DNA of 64,000 nucleotides from Bursaphelenchus xylophilus (lineage: Eukaryota > Nematoda > Chromadorea > Rhabditida > Aphelenchoididae): contig CAJFCV020000003.1 in assembly GCA_904066235.2 (NCBI GenBank), positions 6,138,001 through 6,202,000 of the forward strand, read 5' to 3'. Position numbers and translations under genes: made by a program. The number at the start of each line of letters is the position of its first letter. Positions within the stretch are counted from its first letter, which is position 1. Shown one piece after another: positions 60,101 to 64,000 of the stretch. The notes under the pieces were generated by a model. The model was not told the origin of the DNA. It saw nothing but the letters and a program-made list of their open reading frames with translations, and searched no databases.

Positions 60101-60506
60101 TAGCTTCAACTACGCTGACCCTCACACCCTAGTTTTGTCATTTTGAGAAAATTTTAGGCAACCACCTTGACCCTGGTTGCGACCTAGGAGGACGCGAGCT
60201 TGTGCCCTATTCTCCGGTGTGAACACGAGTACCCTAATCCCCGTTGGCGAGCCAGTCAAACAGTTTTGCAATATTGGGCCCGATACCCGATCTGCCCCAA
60301 ATGAAAGCATACGTCAACAACACCACTTTATTTGTAGATTAGATATAGCCCGTGTAACTTAAGTCCGATCTTTCATTTTATTTCTTTTTTATGAGTCATT
60401 CAATTTCAGGTCAGGTGAGGAATCAACGTCAGCATCCCTGGAAGACCCCACCTCCGAAGAAAACAGGAATTCCCAGCTACTAGCACCACCATCAGTCACA
60501 TATTGA
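57173..60506 (+). CDS. globin with predicted N-myristoylation signal
   Basis: Exons 57173-57261, 57378-57770, 57818-57955, 60410-60506; about 238 residues. The start MGNAKSTE fits the N-myristoylation pattern (Gly2, Ser6), as in membrane-bound nematode globins. A globin fold spans about residues 35-170: SGQKEILKFSM, HRIYMRVMDKREDF, the F-helix proximal histidine in FGSQHAQL, FKPDFFVGIADAM and a C-terminal helix VAWSQLTSQVFSAVRDGYY. Low-complexity acidic tail follows (EEPVEPVKD; EESTSASLEDPTSEEN). The last donor is uncertain: TCTC|GTCAAA at 57955 is the best phase match to the acceptor at 60409; reading on instead gives a short hydrophobic end at 58007. The final intron (about 2.45 kb) is unusually large because of the element at 58495-59984. 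Which globin paralogue is not determinable. Confidence 0.8.
58495..59984. mobile_element. fold-back mariner-like element with arms about 590 bp
   Basis: Begins ACTCCGCGTACAATGTTTTG and ends with the inverse CAAAACATTGTACGCGGAGT, flanked by TA. The inverted arms run about 58495-59085 and 59393-59984 with few mismatches, for example GATATCGCCAGCGGATATCG in both and TTTTCGATAAAAGTGCA versus TGCACTTTTATCGAAA. Only about 300 bp in the middle is single-copy. The arms include part of a transposase-like frame. Sits in the last intron of the globin gene. A decayed relative is at 26600-27412. Confidence 0.85.
59121..59489 (+). pseudogene. Tc1/mariner transposase fragment
   Basis: A 122-codon open frame with Tc1/mariner core sequence: FFKWIFTDEKWLALDGPRNL (first catalytic Asp in TDEK) and VIVLGGIYSNGKRKIK (equivalent to VMVWGGIS..GK). 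It stops before the second and third catalytic acidic residues, so it cannot be an active enzyme. Its 3' third lies within the right fold-back arm. Confidence 0.75.
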
Positions 60507-61014
60507 ATATGTACAAATTATAATTATCAAACAGATCTCGTATATTGCAATAATAAAGTTTGCTGCAGTATCCGATATTGTTGTGGTGATTTTTTTCAAC
60601 TCTCTTACAAGGAAAGGAACTGTCGTGAGCTTTCAACATGAGACCCCTAAATCTGAAAGAGCGTACAAAATTTACGTTAGTTAGTAGGAATCCGTTTGTT
60701 CTACTCCTTATCAAAAGAATCAAAAAAAAGTTGCCGATTTTTCTTGTAAAACTAATCGAGTGTACTCCAAAACCCAATATGATAAACAAAAATAGTACGT
60801 TTATGTTTTTTTTATCTTTAAGACAAAAAAAATTATAAATCATGATACAGATATCACAGGATCGTCTAATTTGGCGAAAAGATGTGGCATGCCATGGCAC
60901 AATAAAAAAGTAATTATCCAAATTTCAGCCGTAAGTCAAAAGTTATTGCCGATTTTCTGTTTCAAAAACCATGTTTTCCAACTCTAAAAATCGAACTTTC
61001 AAGCCTACAGTAGT
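60507..61014. other. 3' flank of the globin gene
   Basis: AT-rich; AATAAA at 60551. No supported gene in this 500-bp stretch. Confidence 0.4.
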
Positions 61015-61022
61015 CACTGAAC

Positions 61023-61552
61023 TAGGGTTCGGAAAATTCGGGTATTTTCATCACGCGGGTATATACCCGAAATCTCGGGTATATTCGGGTATTTATAAAA
61101 TTAGCCTAAATTGGTCCAATATATTAATAGTACCAATATGAAGTCGTTAATGAATAAGTGGCAAGTTATTCGTTAACCTAATCATGTTTGGAGTGATATT
61201 CTTTATTTTCCCAACTACAACAAACAAAACTAGTACTTTAACAATCAAAAAGTTTAGCAATCCAATATTTGGCAGTCAGATTTTGAATTTTTTTCCGTTT
61301 ATTTTCCGACTCCGGCCAAGTAAATTTCAACCTTACACTCAACCTTAGACCAAGTTTCGAGAGGCAAAAAACAAATTATGACAAAAGTCAGCATTTATTG
61401 ATTTTTTATGACAAGACTCGACTTTTTTTTACATTATTTGAATGCAAAAGTACTTTGAATATACCCATAAATACCCGAAAATTTCCGGCCTCTCGGGTAT
61501 TTGGGTATATACCCGGGAATATACCCCGGGTATATACCCCGTCCGAACACTA
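61023..61552. mobile_element. hAT-type MITE with 8-bp duplication, copy 2
   Basis: Starts TAGGGTTCGGAAAATTCGGG, ends CCCCGTCCGAACACTA, flanked by the octamer CACTGAAC on both sides (61015-61022 and 61553-61560). Homologous over its length to the copy at 32271-32709. Inside each end are several GGGTAT/ATACCC repeats able to pair. No transposase. Confidence 0.88.
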
Positions 61553-61560
61553 CACTGAAC

Positions 61561-62296
61561 CGTTTTTCTGGGAGCTCTAACTTTTCGTCTAAAGTGAATA
61601 TTTTTATTCTGTCATTTATTTATCGATTCATACTGTAAAATTTACGAAGGTTATTTGCTGTTTTAATGGATTTTCTTTCAATTTATTGCGATTAGCCAGA
61701 CATTACTTGAGGTGATATCACACGAACCTGAAGGAGTTGGTCAAAAAGGCATTTGCGTGGTGTTGCGAGAAAAATTCTGAGGATTTTTTTCACCCTTACA
61801 AACCAAAATTAGGCAGCTAAGCTTTACACATTCTGAATCAGAAAAATTTGCGATTTTTTGATATATATCTCGACCTGTAACTCTAGGGCCCATAGAAGTA
61901 TAATAGTTTCCTTGTAAGGCAAAAAAAAATATTTAACAGTATGCCAAGTATTTGTTTTCCTGGCGTGACCCGATGAACGTTCCGTTGTGTGTCGATGTGC
62001 TTTTTCCATTGATTGCGTAATGGGACGAAATGTCACACAATTATTGAGTAGACAAACGAAGTGTCAACTCTGGCCTACAGGATTTTTTCGCAAAGGTGTG
62101 TGCGTTTTTTGCTCGGATCGGACTCTGATGTTTTTCATTTACTGCGTCGTGGATTCACGAAGTGTCCGTATTATTATTTTCTTACAATTTCATTATAATA
62201 ATTATATAGCTTTTTTTCGGTAGCGTGTTTCTACTGTCATACAAAATTTTTAATTTGTTTAAATTTTAGGTTAATCAGTACTTTGCTCTCACAACA
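61561..62296. other. upstream region of abcf-2
   Basis: About 740 bp, AT-rich, no supported exon. Acceptor AAATTTTAG at 62261-62269 lies before the start codon at 62297. Expected to contain the promoter and leader of abcf-2. Confidence 0.4.
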
Positions 62297-64000
62297 ATGC
62301 CTTCTGATGCGAAGAAGAAGAGAGATGCCGCTAAGAAAACGGCTGCGAAAGGCGGAAAGAAGCCCGCAAAGAAGGAAGAACCTCAAACAAATGGGACTCA
62401 AAATGGTACTAATGGTACTGCCGTGTCCACCGATCCAATCGTGGACGCTGCTGTCGCTCTTCTTGAACAAGTTGAGATTGACAACGCCAAAGCCAGAGCC
62501 GTTGCAGGAGCTCTCGGATCGCATCCAAAAAGTGTCAACTTTAAGATCAACCAGCTTACCATTACTTTCCATGGACGAGAAATTGTGACAGACACAACTT
62601 TAGAAATTAATCAAGGACATAGGTATGGTTTGATCGGCTTAAATGGGAGCGGTAAGTGCTGGCGATTCTTGTAATTTGCGTTCAGGAAAGTCCACACTTC
62701 TTCAAGCCATTTACAACAGAGAGATGCCTATTCCTGACCATATAGACATGTATCTTTTATCTAGAGAAATGGTAGCGAGTGACGAGACCGCTCTGAAGGC
62801 CGTTTACAACGTTGACCAGGAAAGAATTCGGTTGGAGGCTCTGGCAGAAGAATTGGCTGCCAACCCTGAGGATGGTTAGTTTTTATTTTTGCAATAAATT
62901 TTATTTTCTTTGTTTAGAAGCTCAAGATCAATTGATGGAAGTATACGAACGTCTTGATGAGATGGACGCTAGTCAAGCGGAGGTTAAAGCTGCCAGAATC
63001 CTCCATGGACTTGGATTTAGCAGGACTATGATGATGAAAAAATGCAGAGACTTCTCGGGAGGTTGGAGGATGAGAATTGCTTTGGCTCGAGCTTTATATC
63101 TGAAGCCGACCTTACTTTTGTTGGACGAACCTACTAACCATTTGGATTTGGATGCGTGTGTTTGGCTCGAAGGAGAGTTAGCAAGGTAAATATTGAGTTC
63201 ATAGTGTGTTGTGGATCGAATCCAAAAGTATTTATATTGCATGTTACAGCTACAAAAGAGCGTTGCTGATTGTGTCGCACTCTCAGGATTTCATGAATAA
63301 TGTTTGTACAAATATGATTCATTTGTTCCAAAAGAAGTTGATTTATTACGGAGTAAGTACATTAAATTGTTCTCATTTATTTTCTTGACTTGTACTTTGA
63401 TGTATTTTAGGGAAACTACGATACTTTCATCAAAACCCGGGTGGAATTGTTGGAGAACCAAGCTAAGAGATACAAATGGGAGCAAGATCAGATCGCTCAT
63501 ATGAAGGAATACATTGCCCGCTTCGGTCACGGATCGGCTAAATTGGCCAGACAGGCCCAGTCCAAAGAGAAAACTATGGCGAAGATGATTGCAGGTGGGC
63601 TTACTGAGAAGGTGGAAACCGAACAGGTTAAGCAGTTTTACTTCTTCAATCCGGGGGATATCCCCCCACCTGTTATCATGATCCAAAATGTGTCTTTCCG
63701 TTATAATGACAACACAGTAAGTATGTCTAAAAATGACCAATCCGTTTTTAGCCGTATATTTACAAAAATCTTGAATATGGAATTGATCTTGATACTAGAA
63801 TTGCCTTGGTCGGACCTAATGGAGCTGGTAAATCCACGTTCTTGAAGCTGGTTAGTGGATCCATCACTCCAACCGATGGACAGATTAGACGGCATGTACA
63901 CTGCAAGATTGGGTTGTATCATCAGGTAAACAGCGTATTTCCAATCTTTAAAACTGAATTTTTAGCATTTGCATGAAGAGCTTCCATTGGATAAATCAGC
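62297..64000 (+). CDS. abcf-2: ABCF2 (GCN20-type) ATPase, cut by the window edge
   Basis: Seven exons so far: 62297-62651, 62686-62874, 62918-63185, 63250-63352, 63411-63716, 63752-63925, 63966-64000 and continuing. A Lys/Ala-rich head ([17 protein letters not shown]) precedes two ABC ATPase domains without membrane segments. First domain: Walker A GLNGSGKST, ABC signature [15 protein letters not shown], Walker [13 protein letters not shown], switch HSQDF. Second domain begins after the linker ([12 protein letters not shown]) with Walker [14 protein letters not shown] proteins act on the ribosome or translation initiation. The C-terminal half of the second domain is outside the window. Confidence 0.96.

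Overview
The window is a gene-dense stretch of a nematode nuclear genome. The evidence is the gene set: a zipper-less SKN-1, a THAP-CtBP fusion, UNC-115, SUR-6, MDT-15 and PDR-1. The architecture agrees, with most introns 32-60 nt, GT-AG with short TTTNAG acceptors, and close same-strand gene clusters. I reconstructed exon chains by keeping reading phase across each intron and by recognising protein families; genus and species cannot be assigned.

Layout. 1-1850: a doubtful coding fragment and two short transposons. 1857-7006: KDEL receptor, a GAPR-1-like CAP protein and unc-115/ABLIM (reverse strand). 8823-12677: PP2A B55 subunit (sur-6) and an ATF4-type bZIP gene with an ATF4-like uORF leader. 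14171-18638: a prominin-family pentaspan protein and a small secreted or membrane protein. 19488-25028: CRAMP1-like SANT protein, a tiny membrane protein, phosphatidylserine decarboxylase (psd-1) and a SPOUT1/CENP-32 methyltransferase. 25.2-27.4 kb: a nest of short transposons. 27591-32191: parkin (pdr-1), skn-1 and DPH7. 32.3-33.8 kb: a mariner inserted inside a hAT-type element. 34249-42650 (reverse): mdt-15, then a tight RGP1 / lipoyl synthase / PIP4P cluster. 43378-49465: NDUFA8, a MAM-like mucin protein and a DYRK-family pseudokinase. 51964-55450: ctbp-1 with a MULE-like element in its large intron. 57173-60506: a globin whose last intron holds a long fold-back mariner-like element. 62297-end: abcf-2, cut by the window edge.

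Shared themes. Stress and translation control recur (ATF4, SKN-1, MDT-15, parkin, ABCF2), as do mitochondrial functions (parkin, PSD, LIAS, NDUFA8). Two reverse-strand clusters have operon-like spacing: SPOUT1-PSD and PIP4P-LIAS-RGP1.

Most notable observations: (1) the atf-4 locus has a four-codon uORF and a second uORF overlapping the main frame, and a 59-nt intron decides which of two open frames feeds the bZIP domain; (2) a DYRK relative that lost its HRD aspartate; (3) several non-autonomous transposons with intact target-site duplications, including a mariner nested in a hAT element and a fold-back with arms of about 590 bp; (4) two GC-AG introns of 32 and 34 nt. No tRNA, rRNA, SL RNA or CRISPR array was recognised.
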